Source: Physcia stellaris
Taxonomy: Eukaryota; Ascomycota; Lecanoromycetes; Caliciales; Physciaceae
Reading direction: 5' to 3'
Length of the DNA stretch: 64,000 nucleotides
NCBI GenBank assembly: GCA_018902385.1
Contig: JABSSW010000001.1
Location: 62,001 to 126,000, forward strand
The position numbers and the translations under genes were made by a program. A model generated the notes under the pieces. It did no database searches, was not told where the DNA came from, and was given only the letters and a program-made list of their open reading frames with translations. Positions 1 to 10,300 of the stretch are shown here, piece by piece. The stretch's first letter is position 1, and every line of letters begins with the position of its first letter.

Positions 1-11
1 TTCTTCACTGT

Positions 12-2135
12 CTATGGAAGATGCTTGGTGTTGAAGAGTCGGTTGCCAGTGTCAATGTCCTTGGTACCTTTGTACTTGTTGGTCGACACACGGAGAGCCA
101 CAAGACTCAATGCCCCTAGATCCTTAGGCACCTTGAGCAGACGCTCCTCATCAATGAATTCGTTCTGGATGACATTAGCCACTATGACAATGCGGATGGT
201 AGGACTGAGAGCACGGATGTGTTCCAGGAACTCTATCATGGACGCGCCGGTGTTGATGACGGAGTCTACCAAGATGACAGTAACTCTCTCATCGAGATCA
301 ATCTCCCCGATGTCTTTGGGGCTACTGGCATGCTTGAAGCTAGCAAGTGGAAATGCATCATTGACTCCGAGCGCCATGGGTTCGCCACCGCGCATGAGCG
401 CCACAATGACTGTCTTGCTCTCATCGAGGAGTCGATATCCTAAGATGCTGTTGCCCTGGACATGATCCATGGCATAATGTTCCAGGCCAATGATGTCAGG
501 CTCGGTGAGGAATTCTGTTGCGAGGTAGCGTCCTATGAGCCGATGGGACTCCCTCAGTTCCGGTCCGTTAATCTGTTTCTTACGGGTAGGCGTCATCAGA
601 AGTTTGGTAGATGGTCGATCTGTCGCAAGACGAGTCTTCAAGGTGGTCCCTGTGATAGTAAAAGCGAATATGGACTCGAGGAACTCAGGCTCAGTAAATT
701 TGACAAGTGGAAGCTGCTCCTCAGTGAGTCGAATCGTAGATTGGCTCGGTAGCAACACTTGACGTGCCCTTAGCCCCTGATCTATAGCACTCTCCAACTC
801 ACTTTCCATAGACTTACTCCTGCTGCTTTGTTCGCCAACCACGACGATGGCCTCATTGGCGTTCTTCAGCATGCCTATGTCGAGAGGGCCATCACCAAAT
901 GCAAAGACTCGCCTCTTATCAACATTCCGCAAATGAGCAATCAGGTCTCCCTTGACTGCACCTGTGACCACGTAACCATCCGCAACACGGTTTCCACCCA
1001 CAATTTTGACACTTTGGGAGAGACCTGCTCGAGCCAGAACTTTACCCCAGACACGGGTCATGCCGCTAGTAATGACGACAGCCCCAACATCTTTATGTCC
1101 TGCTGCAAGACGTAACAGAGTCAATATCTCCGGGTGCATAGTGATCTTGTCCGCAATCTCCTGACAGATCTGGTCATAGAGCTGGTCGGAGCCAAAGTCC
1201 TCAGAGAGTAGGGTAAGCTGACGGAAAGCCGTATATGAGTAGCCCAGGGTATCGAATAGCTCTTTAAACGGTACCTTCTGTGTTAACCATGGCTTATCAA
1301 TCAGCTCAGGCCGGTATTTAGACGTCAGGCGATCCCAGAACAGTCGACCTGCGTCGTCTGCTGCCAGTGTTTTGTCCGCATCCAGGGCCAGAATAGTTGT
1401 CTTGTTACCAGACTGGCCATACTCCAGAGCCTTCTTAAGAGCGTCCTCGGCTTTCTGCGAGTTGTGTTTCTCTGTGTGTTTAAGGAAGTCTCCCAGCAAA
1501 ATCACCGCTTGCTCCGATTGGCCCATGGGAGATTCCTGCTGTGAGCCTGGCTTTTCATCTCCTGGGCCAATAGTCGAGAAGAGGATACCATGCTCGAGAC
1601 AAAGTCGGCGTAGCATTGACACCTCTGCGTTCTGCCACTGGAGCAGACGTGCCTCAGAGATTTCTTGCCGCTCTTTGCTGAGGTCGCGGTTCCGGCGTTC
1701 AACTATCACCTTTGGATGACTCCACAGATAGATCATGTGCGTATAGACTGCCAGGTCCTTTTCAGTATGCACGTCGTCAGGACCCTTCTCCTCTGAGCGA
1801 TCTTCTTCCCAGAACATAAGATGCCCAGCAACAACGGCAGCCTTGTCATTTTTGCGGCACTCTTTCTCAACATCTTCGATGGCCTTTCCACGGTGATAAT
1901 ACTGAGCTCCACGTTCCATAGCTTTGAACCCCTTCAAGCCCCCGGGAGCATATTTATCTATTATAGCGGAACCATCGTAAAAGCGCCACGAGCCCTGTCC
2001 AAGCTGCTGTTCGAGATGCTTCATCAAGAAGCTTTTGCCAGTACCCGAGACGCCATAAAGTCCAACGATGACTGGCTTGTTGAGAGAATTGTAGCATCTG
2101 GGTTTCTCAGATGGGCCTGGAACAGGATGCGACAT
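12..2135 (-). CDS. Three-domain protein: P-loop kinase-like / HAD phosphatase-like / uracil phosphoribosyltransferase-like
   Basis: Intronless 707-residue frame from ATG at 2135 to TAG at 12. Three domains are visible. Residues 22-220 form a P-loop NTPase of kinase type, with Walker A GVSGTGKS at 28-35. Residues 245-435 form a HAD fold, with the DxDKT nucleophile motif at 252-256 (LDADKT), motif II Ser in VITSGM at 354-359, a candidate motif III Lys at 395 and acidic motif IV GDGPLDIGML at 414-423. Residues 525-707 form a type I phosphoribosyltransferase of the UPRT kind, with the PRPP loop ILVDSVINTGAS at 621-632 and a C-terminal GNRLFNT resembling the UPRT end. Such fusions occur in filamentous fungi and suggest nucleotide or nucleobase salvage, but I know of no proven reaction. 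All key residues look present, so I regard it as a working housekeeping-type gene. The short frames on the opposite strand are shadows. Confidence 0.9.
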   Translation of the reverse strand: MSHPVPGPSEKPRCYNSLNKPVIVGLYGVSGTGKSFLMKHLEQQLGQGSWRFYDGSAIIDKYAPGGLKGFKAMERGAQYYHRGKAIEDVEKECRKNDKAAVVAGHLMFWEEDRSEEKGPDDVHTEKDLAVYTHMIYLWSHPKVIVERRNRDLSKERQEISEARLLQWQNAEVSMLRRLCLEHGILFSTIGPGDEKPGSQQESPMGQSEQAVILLGDFLKHTEKHNSQKAEDALKKALEYGQSGNKTTILALDADKTLAADDAGRLFWDRLTSKYRPELIDKPWLTQKVPFKELFDTLGYSYTAFRQLTLLSEDFGSDQLYDQICQEIADKITMHPEILTLLRLAAGHKDVGAVVITSGMTRVWGKVLARAGLSQSVKIVGGNRVADGYVVTGAVKGDLIAHLRNVDKRRVFAFGDGPLDIGMLKNANEAIVVVGEQSSRSKSMESELESAIDQGLRARQVLLPSQSTIRLTEEQLPLVKFTEPEFLESIFAFTITGTTLKTRLATDRPSTKLLMTPTRKKQINGPELRESHRLIGRYLATEFLTEPDIIGLEHYAMDHVQGNSILGYRLLDESKTVIVALMRGGEPMALGVNDAFPLASFKHASSPKDIGEIDLDERVTVILVDSVINTGASMIEFLEHIRALSPTIRIVIVANVIQNEFIDEERLLKVPKDLGALSLVALRVSTNKYKGTKDIDTGNRLFNTKHLP

Positions 2136-3402
2136 GTTGCTTGATTGGTATCTCCTATTGCTTGCTATCTGACGTGTGCTTGTCTTCCTTTTGTATGGAA
2201 CTTAAGGCAAAAGAAGATCTGCCTCCCACTTGGAGTCTGGGGAAACCATTTGGCTAAGATATGTACTCTCAGGTGCGTTTGTGTCCAGACAGACGAATCG
2301 CAAATGTGTCCTCACTCTGAAATCCGATTTCGCGCAACATCCCGCCTGGGACAAAGCGAGAACTCAGCATAGCCGTCACTGCAAAGGCAGCGCAAACATT
2401 GAGCAAACATTTATACGTACGCCACTATCCACGCGCCTAAGTAACGTAGAAAGAATAGCAGACTTGGGACCATACAGCGTCAAGCCTTCCTAATGAGATT
2501 TTCCAAAGTTGCTCAATGCGTGGTTTGGCCCATCAGCGAGTTACTTCTAGCTACGTACTCTGTACAGGTTAATTAATCCAGAGACTGGCATCTTCGAGCA
2601 TCCGAAAGTCGACAGTATGCACGCGTTCAATGCTTTTCGGCAGCATGTAGCCGGCGTCAAAAGCTTTTCTTTGTCTGTTTTCCGCAGACCGCTCCACTTC
2701 AAACGCACCCGTACATGCTAGCCCGAGGAGAAAGCCATAGAGTTGTCCCAATTTGGAGGAGCTTAGCTTTGCCTAGTTTCAAGACGCCGTCGGATGCACA
2801 AGCCGATCCATGACGACATCTTTACAGTGTGGAAGAGAGGGTCCTGATGACATGGCAGCTTCACGTGGCTAGCTTCGGACGCAGTAACATGGTCTACATG
2901 TGCAAAACCTGTAGAGGGTGGCAATCCGAGATTCGCGCCAAGGCGCTCCCGGCAGCGGAACGCTCTAAGAACGCTTCCGGGCATGGCTCTCGCTAGCCCT
3001 CAGCTAAGTGCCACCTAGAATCGAAGTGCCACACCATCAGTATCTTTCTATATAACGTAAAAACCAGGGAAGTGATGTGGCTGGATTACCAAATACTATC
3101 TCATGCCCTGGCAAATTTTTCTGAGTATCTTTTCCAGGCTATCTTTAACGCGCGCTAGGCTTACTCTAGCCCAAACAAACGAGTGCCACACCAAGGCATA
3201 GGATGATAATGAGAACAATACGAAGAGACCTACGGTAGGTTTAAAAAAGGGCCACTAATGAGGTCATCCTGAGGTGACGGAGCTTCGCAAAGACTTTCAA
3301 GTGAGATGAGACGACGACGACTTCACGCCAGACCGATGCCTGTGAAAATAGCATATCCTCACCGCTGAGTTCCTGCAGAGCAGTAGAGCCCATCAACTCT
3401 GC
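2136..3402. other. Gene-free stretch
   Basis: Only frames of about 60-90 codons occur, none with recognisable composition or motif. It holds the upstream region of the three-domain gene and the downstream region of the membrane-protein gene. No tRNA or repeat seen. Confidence 0.6.
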
Positions 3403-4131
3403 TTAAGTTGTCCGTATTTTGAGCGGCATTTCCGCACGTCCTTTCCAGTCCAGCCCTTTGGGATGGTCGAGTTCCTGCGGCGCGTGGCCAAGCCCTGCGT
3501 AATTGGTCACTGGCGCAGCGTTTGACGCTGGCCTTTGCTGCTTGGCCGATAGGACTCTGGCTTCTTCAGCTGCTTTCGATCCTCTTCGCCGCTTGAGCCA
3601 GAAGAAAAGAGGTATGATCATGATGGTAAAGGCGCTTATGGGCAGGGTGACACCAAGAGTGATCTTCGTGGACCCTGGTAGGGAATGATATGCTGGTGCA
3701 GCAGTCGTCAAGTCGGTGGGGCTGGCAGCGGATCCAGCAGTCTGCAAGGACCTCGAAGCTGCCAGGCCAGTCGAAGTGGTTAATGGCGCCGGCCTGTGAG
3801 ATACTGTCCGAGAAGAGGCAGTGGAAAAAATGGACGATGCATCGTCTGACGATAGGGTAGAGGAGCTTTGTGGAACGCCTATCGTCGTTAAAGGCAGCCC
3901 TTCTTTGAGACTGGTGATGTTTGGATCTGCCGTGCAGTTGCTGCTGTCGAACACGCAACGAAAAGTGCCATATGCCATTCTCCAGACACGCCCATCTAGG
4001 GCTGCAATAGAAGGACTGCTTACGCTCCACGCTGCCGTCGTAATTTTAGCATCATCCACCCGATGAAAGCACGACGCATAACACTCCAGCTTAGGATGAC
4101 GAAGCACTCGCGCCGGCGTTGAAAAGACCAA
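3403..4131 (-). CDS. Probable single-pass membrane protein with Ser/Thr-rich ectodomain (5' end unresolved)
   Basis: The open frame ends at 3403 and encodes about 240 residues. The middle is rich in Ser, Thr and Ala (about residues 80-165), as in O-glycosylated fungal wall or surface proteins. One strong transmembrane segment follows at about 170-192 (core VTLPISAFTIMIIPLFFWL) and then a basic stop-transfer KRRRG. The cytosolic tail ends with an ELD...R-AEMP-type pattern often seen in fungal single-pass receptors and Mid2/WSC-like proteins. The first in-frame codon is TTG, with no ATG before the upstream stop, so an upstream signal-peptide exon is expected. One possibility is an ATG near 4081 in another frame with a GTAAGC donor, but I could not prove a join. 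The gene may be partial or degraded. No catalytic domain is seen. Confidence 0.45.
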   Translation of the reverse strand: MVFSTPARVLRHPKLECYASCFHRVDDAKITTAAWSVSSPSIAALDGRVWRMAYGTFRCVFDSSNCTADPNITSLKEGLPLTTIGVPQSSSTLSSDDASSIFSTASSRTVSHRPAPLTTSTGLAASRSLQTAGSAASPTDLTTAAPAYHSLPGSTKITLGVTLPISAFTIMIIPLFFWLKRRRGSKAAEEARVLSAKQQRPASNAAPVTNYAGLGHAPQELDHPKGLDWKGRAEMPLKIRTT

Positions 4132-4475
4132 AAAAAAATACCAAGAGAATTTGCCGCTTATAACGGACTCACGAAGCTACGAGGCATGGAAATGCTTCAC
4201 GCTACGCAACAAGCACAGCGTTTCAGGCATCGAACACCCTTGTCTGACAAATTAAAGTCGTGCTTCGAGGACGTCACAGATACATCACATATTAGTTACT
4301 CTAAGCGCGTCTATGGGCATCGCCAAGGCTCTGTAGCATCTCGATGTCAGGATAAGGAGTCCAAGCATATCATTATTGAAGCTCTCTGCTCTCTCAACAA
4401 GTTCTCCATTACCCTCCGCTGAGGAGTCCACCCAAACCAAGTAAGCTTAGTTTTCATTCAACATCATCGTCCATA
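4132..4475. other. Short intergenic stretch
   Basis: Lies between the membrane-protein frame and the triple-repeat gene, both on the minus strand. It may contain the unresolved 5' exon of the former. Nothing else is recognised. Confidence 0.4.
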
Positions 4476-5276
4476 TTACTCCTCCACGCCATGGACTGCG
4501 AAAAACCCATCTAAAAGCTCCATCTCCTTCATGTCCTTCCAAGCCGGGTCCCAGCGATCGTGGACCTTGGTGACTTCCCATTCATATTTCTTTACAATGC
4601 TCGGAAGACTCTTGTCCCTCACCCAGCGCCCATACGTCTTCTGCTCATGTAGCTCTGCTTTGACTGTACACCTGTCATCGGTGCACAGGCGAGGCATTTT
4701 CGGCAACGCCATAAGGGCTGATCCATCCGCAGGCCCGTGCCTCATCCAAAATCGCTTCATAAAGGCGTGAATGGAGAGAGCGTGTTCGTAGTTACCATGC
4801 GCTAGAGCGTTGTGGAGTCGGGTGGGCCCGTTCATGATCATGTCAGGAAGATCAGTGGCCCAGGTACTGATAGTTCCCTCGTGATGGAATTGGGTGACCG
4901 GGCAATTCGAGTCGCGACATCGCTTCGGTGGCGGCGGAGGGACGACAGGTAGTCCGTTCGAGGCAATCTCGGCGGATAGCCCGTGGAGCGTGTAGAAACC
5001 CACGAGCCACTCCCGGGCGAGACGAGCTTGGAAGTGTTTGTTGGATTCGAGAGCTTCGTCCAGGGCGGTATGTTTCGCCTGGACCAGACTGGGGAGTTTG
5101 GGCTGGCCGACGATGTAGGTTGTATCGTTGTGGCGTTGTCGGATCTCACAATGCGGGTCTGTGCACTGAGGAGGAGATGGGGGTAGCTCGATGGACTTCA
5201 TATCTGAAGAAGCTTCAGACTTTGTCGTTGAAGCAGCCTTTTGTGCAGGCCCTGCGCGGTTGTTCTTGTTTCCCAT
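4476..5276 (-). CDS. Unknown protein built of three C-x4-C-x5/6-H modules
   Basis: Single-exon gene of 266 residues if started at the ATG at 5276 (MGNKNNRAG). An in-frame ATG at 5495 would add 73 residues that look like translated leader, so I prefer the inner start. After a low-complexity N-terminus the protein consists of three tandem modules about 80 residues apart. Each opens with a Cys pair four residues apart and a His shortly after (C38-C43-H49, C120-C125-H131, C198-C203-H210). Each closes with an aromatic-rich helix ending in HG (98-99, 180-181, 262-263), as in GFYTLHG, RFWMRHG and GFFAVHG. The Cys/His spacing suggests a small metal-binding knuckle, but each copy shows only three obvious ligands unless the closing His is used. 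No signal peptide or membrane segment. I do not recognise the family. Confidence 0.75.
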   Translation of the reverse strand: MGNKNNRAGPAQKAASTTKSEASSDMKSIELPPSPPQCTDPHCEIRQRHNDTTYIVGQPKLPSLVQAKHTALDEALESNKHFQARLAREWLVGFYTLHGLSAEIASNGLPVVPPPPPKRCRDSNCPVTQFHHEGTISTWATDLPDMIMNGPTRLHNALAHGNYEHALSIHAFMKRFWMRHGPADGSALMALPKMPRLCTDDRCTVKAELHEQKTYGRWVRDKSLPSIVKKYEWEVTKVHDRWDPAWKDMKEMELLDGFFAVHGVEE

Positions 5277-6557
5277 TTTGCTCGTTGTGGGGAAACGATA
5301 GGAGAGGGAGGATTTTGGATTGTGGGTAAGGGTTCTGTCGAATAGAAGGCCTTCAAGGAGTCTTTGGTAGTTGAGCTTGAAGGATGTAAAGGAATCTTGG
5401 GATATCTGAAGGTTTATAGTAGAGAGTGGTGGAGACGCGTATAAATAATAACGAATGAGTGATACATAATCATTGGTGAAGCGACACAAAGACATTGTGA
5501 CTCATCAGTCACTCTTGAAGTCTTTGTCATACTTCACAACAAAAGAGCTCGGGGGTACTTTATAGTGAAGTGATGAAGAAGTATAATGAATCTGTAGTTT
5601 TATGAGTTATATTGTTATATAAGCAACTCGTGATAGAGTTTTTGAAACGTGATGATGAAGAAGACACTGAGATGTGAATAGCAGTCTGTTCCTTTTATGG
5701 TGCCCCAGTGCTGTAGACCAGATTTAGCAAACACAGAGAACAAAGAACATCAAACTTATGCAAACTTCCATCATGCAGAGACTCTAACCCCAAATGTCTC
5801 TTGTTTGATTACACTACTGCATAAGGATACCTTGGTGAATTTCCTGACCTAAGAAGTCAAAAGGAGGCGTCGAGATTTTGTGTGATGCTGAGCTACGATC
5901 AAAGCCAAGAATCAAATCACTCTTACACGCAACGACCACTCAGCTTAAGCACTAATATTCATTGAATAAAATTTGTCCTCACAGCCCATCAGTCTCAATA
6001 CTTACAACTTCTAGATTGCTTTTCTCATCTCAGGGATCAAGAGCGCGGAAGTATATCTAGATGCCGTCTGCATAGAGGTCCATCGGCTTGTTTTGGTCTG
6101 CATGACATGCACGTCTGACTTTTCCCGATTAGCGTATCATCTTTACTTTTTTGACTGGATGTGTCTTTGTAGTCCAATCCGATGCATTTAGATCTCTATG
6201 AAAAGACCTATGGCAAATGAAGGGGAGATTACTTTTGTTTGACTCTTCACATAACATCTAAAACACTGAGAGATATATAACACTATATGTTCTCATTGCC
6301 TTTATCTTGTCAATTCCTATATTTGTGTTATAAATCACGGTTGCCTTGTCAACGCATGAGACATGTCACTTCCAAATATCATTCTCGATATTTTCAACCC
6401 AAATCTTCTTCTCAAACTCAATCAAAACCCCCAGGTCTCCAAAACCCTCACAATCAACCAACAATAACAACAAACCTCCAATCCTCACACCCATCACCAC
6501 CACCATCCAAAACCTCCCTCCCCACCAAACAAACCCCCCTCCCCAAGAACCCCAACC
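5277..6557. other. AT-rich intergenic stretch with C/A-rich leader
   Basis: The first kilobase is AT-rich with no credible gene. The last part (about 6395-6557) is almost free of G on the plus strand and probably forms the 5' leader of the gene starting at 6558. Confidence 0.55.
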
Positions 6558-6625
6558 ATGCACCCCCTCCCCCACCGCCTCCTAACCCCCTGGCTCCGCC
6601 TCCTCTCCCTCCCCACCCAGCCCGC
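6395..6625 (+). repeat. Low-complexity G-poor, C/A-rich tract
   Basis: Over roughly 230 bases the plus strand consists mainly of C, A and some T with very few G. It covers the leader and first codons of the small conserved gene. It produces long open frames on both strands that are only low-complexity Pro/Thr or Gly/Trp strings, not genes. Confidence 0.6.
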
Positions 6626-7013
6626 CCAATCATGGCACCTCTCCCGGCTCCACGACGAACTCCACGAATACCGCCACGCCACCACCCCCCTCTCAAAACT
6701 CTCCGAAAGCAGCGACATTCACTTCGCCCTACATCGAGCTGCGTTTGACGGCTGCCCTCTCCATCTCACCGAATCCGAGCTCCCACCGGCGTCAGCGCTG
6801 ATGTATAGCTACATGATCGCGAAGTATACGCTGCGGTGGGGATTTTATCGCGTTGTGGGGGGGTGTTGTAAAGGAAGGCGGGATGTGAGGGAGGTGGTTA
6901 ATCCGGCGAAAGAGAGGAAGTTGGATGTTGTTGCTGGGAGGCATGGGATTGATAAGGAGGAGTTCAGACGGGTTGCGGGGAGGTTGAGGTGGGTTTGGTT
7001 GCTTTTGCCGTAG
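6558..7013 (+). CDS. Small conserved fungal protein of unknown function
   Basis: Single-exon frame of 151 residues from ATG 6558 to TAG 7013. The central and C-terminal parts look conserved rather than random: LHDELHEYRHA, then LSESSDIHFAL, then an aromatic segment with KYTLRWGFYRVVG, then VREVVNPAKERKLD, and an end with GRLRWVWLLLP. I recall similar short proteins in other ascomycetes, all uncharacterised, with the same order of motifs. No signal peptide is clear. The coding strand changes abruptly from C-rich (before about 6750) to G-rich (after about 6820), and a very strong G-run cluster follows the stop codon. Confidence 0.7.
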   Translation: MHPLPHRLLTPWLRLLSLPTQPAQSWHLSRLHDELHEYRHATTPLSKLSESSDIHFALHRAAFDGCPLHLTESELPPASALMYSYMIAKYTLRWGFYRVVGGCCKGRRDVREVVNPAKERKLDVVAGRHGIDKEEFRRVAGRLRWVWLLLP

Positions 7014-7043
7014 GGTGGGGTTTTTGGGGATTGGGGATTGGGG
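7013..7043 (+). promoter_or_regulatory. G-quadruplex-type G-run cluster just after a stop codon
   Basis: Six runs of three or four G lie within about 31 bases, the last three separated by ATT spacers. This fits the G3+N1-7 quadruplex pattern and lies in the presumed 3' untranslated region of the small conserved gene, so it could form in its mRNA. Whether it does anything is unknown. Confidence 0.45.
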
Positions 7044-7316
7044 ATGGTTTGGTGTGGGACTTTAGCGTTGCTGGGATGATGGCCTTTGGCTGGGGAGTGG
7101 AGATGAGATATTTGATTTGGGCGAAAGACAAGCTCTGCACTGGTGGAGAAGATTGGTTTGAGATGCATTTACATCGGATAAAAACGAGCGGACAAGATAA
7201 TCTAATACCTACAGCTCCGGGCAACTAGTTCTATTGGCTGATGTTCTATTGATGTTCTATAGGCTGATCTACTTTCAGGCACAAGCAGAAGCAACTTAAC
7301 CTTCCCCTAAGAAGGC

Positions 7317-10300
7317 CTAGCTCCGGAAAATCTCTTCAATATACCTGTCCCCAAGGAGCTCCTTCACATCCCCACCCACAATCTCATTCAAGTTTGCCAC
7401 CGATCCATCAGCAGCCGAGTCATTCGCGCAAACAAAGACGATACAAGAGGGATCCCTCAGCTTGCGCTGTAATTGTCCCCGAACATGCGGCATTATTAAG
7501 TGATCCTGGATACGCATCTTTTGCGGATTGCTTGGGCATAATTCCACAATATCCAATATTCCCACTTGTGAAGCAGGAAGGATAATCTGTTGAATGAGAT
7601 CGGCGTCCTCCTTCTTGAAGCCAGCAAAGAGGTTGACTGATTTACGGGTGCTGGCAACGCCTAGGTGAGCATGGTGGTTGATTGGTTTGGCGCCGCGGTA
7701 TTTGCCAGATCGAAAACTACTAGCTGAGTCACGGCGCGGCGTTGAGCTGACCGATGATACTCCTGCGCCTGTAGCTGTGCGTGGACGACCATCATCACCC
7801 GCTGTGCGGTCGAGGTCAATCATACGTCGCTGTAAGAGCGCTCGGACGGGACCAATCCCGGAGCCAGTACAGATTGCAATGAAAGGTGCATTTGGCTTCT
7901 GATCCTGGATCATGTCCCAGGTGTCGGGACTAGTCAAGCTGAAACGCATCTGAGCACCGAGCTGAGCGTTCGAGAGGAATGTGTCACTAAAGCGTCCGCC
8001 CGGGTTCACTTTGACCATAATATCAACCATGTTGCCACTGCACTCTTCGAGGACAGCGTTGCTATTGGCGTATGCAGGACAGGAGGCTACTGAGTACAAA
8101 CGCGGTACTATGCTGGCTAAGTCTTTGCAGATATTTTCTACCAGTGCAGCGTCATAGGTAATGTTTGTTAACTCAGCAAATATGGCGCTTGCCTTGGAAT
8201 TCTTTAAGACTTCTTGCTTCTCCACTGGTAGTTCGTTGAAACCAGGGTACCAGTGAAGATGCTTGAAGCTGTGATCAAGATCGACAAATCTGCTGAGGAA
8301 TTGTCCAGCAGGCTGATGATGCCAGTCGAAGATTTGATCCGAGGATAACCCAAGCGCAGCCAATGCGCTTTCGACTTCATGATCCGGGTTGGGTGCAAAG
8401 ATCTTGATATGGTCCATCTCCTTATACTGCTGGTCGCCAATGTCCAGAGTAATCTGAAGCAAACCATTAGAGTCCAACCGCTGCATCCTCACAAGCTTCG
8501 CAGTGGGCATCTCTCTTAAGACTGTAGTCTTCTCTTCCATATCTCTCAGGTTTTCAGGTAGGTCAATCTTGTAGTGGTTTCCGAGGATAAGACGATCAAT
8601 ATTCTCGAGCCAGTGATTGAAAGACTCCCAGTCTGGGTTATGAAGTGCCGTATCTCCTTCGAAGCAATGGCCGAGAAGAGGTCTACAACCCATCTTAGTC
8701 ATAAGCTGTTGAATGAACTTGCCCGCAGCATTATAGGAGTCTCCATAGGTACTATCGCCGTTTGCGAAGCAAGAGAAGCGGGGAGGGTTGTGCAGCGGGT
8801 TGGCAAATTCGTGTCGCTGGACGAAGGTTTGTGAGTTACGAGGGATTTCGCCACGTCCGGTAGTACTAGCGATAATCAGGATGATATCCTCCGGCCCTGC
8901 TTCAGAAAGGATAAGCTGATTCAGTGCCTTCTCGCGTTCGACCTCGAATGCGTTGTGAAGCTCATGAACGAGTCTCCGCAATTTTTCATGTAATCTATGA
9001 GCCATCTTACCAGCATTAACGCCGGCGCTGCAGAAGAAGATCTTGATTCGTGGACGGCCTTCATTCGCCTCCGCTGTTTTGATGAAGCCCTTCTGCGACG
9101 GTCTCTTTTGTACAGGAGTCTCTCTAAGCCATGCTTTGATCGGATCCTGAACGTGTCTGCAGATCATGGGTTTCGGCTGATAATTGGGAGCACCACCATC
9201 GTGCCAGAGTGGGACGATGGATCCTTGTGGAGGAGCCAGCCAGTACGGATCAGCAGGCAATCTGTAGCCAACCTCGGCACTGCGATCTTCATCAAAGTTC
9301 TTGTATTCGATGGAACTCGAGAGGGTATCGACCATGGTGACGTGATCGCGCAGATAAGAGTAATAGACCGCGAAATTCAACTCAGCTTGCGCTCGAGACT
9401 ATTTAATATCAGCCTTGCTTGAACTGGGTAGCTTGACCATGACTCACCAGTGCCACCATACGCATGTATTCTGGCAGGTCGTCCAAAGGAGTTTCCGGTT
9501 CGGGGCTGAGACCCAACGCATTGACAACATCTGGAAGGGCTAAGTAAAGCTCAGAGTCAGTATTGCCTTCTAGAGACGTCTTGTGGATTTTGATAAGCCG
9601 CACTCGACACAGAGGACCGGAAGTATCTACATTTACTTACCATTGTACCTAAAGGTGTCGGCAAGATTTCGAACGCCGATCTCGGCATCCATGAACCAGC
9701 CAATGAAGGGACTTGCCGTGTACTGGTTACCTCCGATGTCGAATCCGAGTCCGCTCAAGGCTGGAGCGGAGACCCAACGAAGCCCAAGCTTGCTGAACTC
9801 TTTCTCGTAGCGCGGATGTGTAATCTGAATAGTCCTCCTTAGCTCAGCCGGCAGCTCCATCATATATGGCGAATCATTCTCCGCCATGGTGATCAATGGT
9901 AGGAAGTCCCATCGTGACTTGTCGATAGGTGGCATCCAACCAAACTCCATCATGTGCTCGGTGAGATCGACATTAGCAGGATCACCCAATATTGAGCCAT
10001 CCTCCAGGCGATAGCCGGCGAACGCCAATATCTGGCGATTCCAGATCATAGGACCTCGCTTGCCCGGATCTCGAGGAGGAAAGATGAACACAGTGGGGAT
10101 GATATGGCCTCTATTGAAAGCCTTTTGCATGCCTTTTGCGATTGTACAGGCCATCTCCTTGCTAGACCGAACTCGTCTTAGGTCGCACAGAGTCAGATGC
10201 TCATACTCAGATCGCATGATGCAGCGTCGAGCGTTTCTCCAAGACGCTTTCACGCCGTATTCGAGCTCCTCCGGGTGTTGGTACCACGTGCCGCCAGCCA

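Noticed and set aside
5277-5495. Upstream in-frame ATG at 5495 as start of the triple-repeat protein
   Set aside because: The extra 73 residues lack the character of the rest and look like translated leader; kept only as an alternative.
6287-6748. Overlapping long frames on both strands (Pro/Thr/His-rich or Gly/Trp-rich)
   Set aside because: They arise from the G-poor C/A-rich tract; only the frame from 6558 has conserved-looking sequence.
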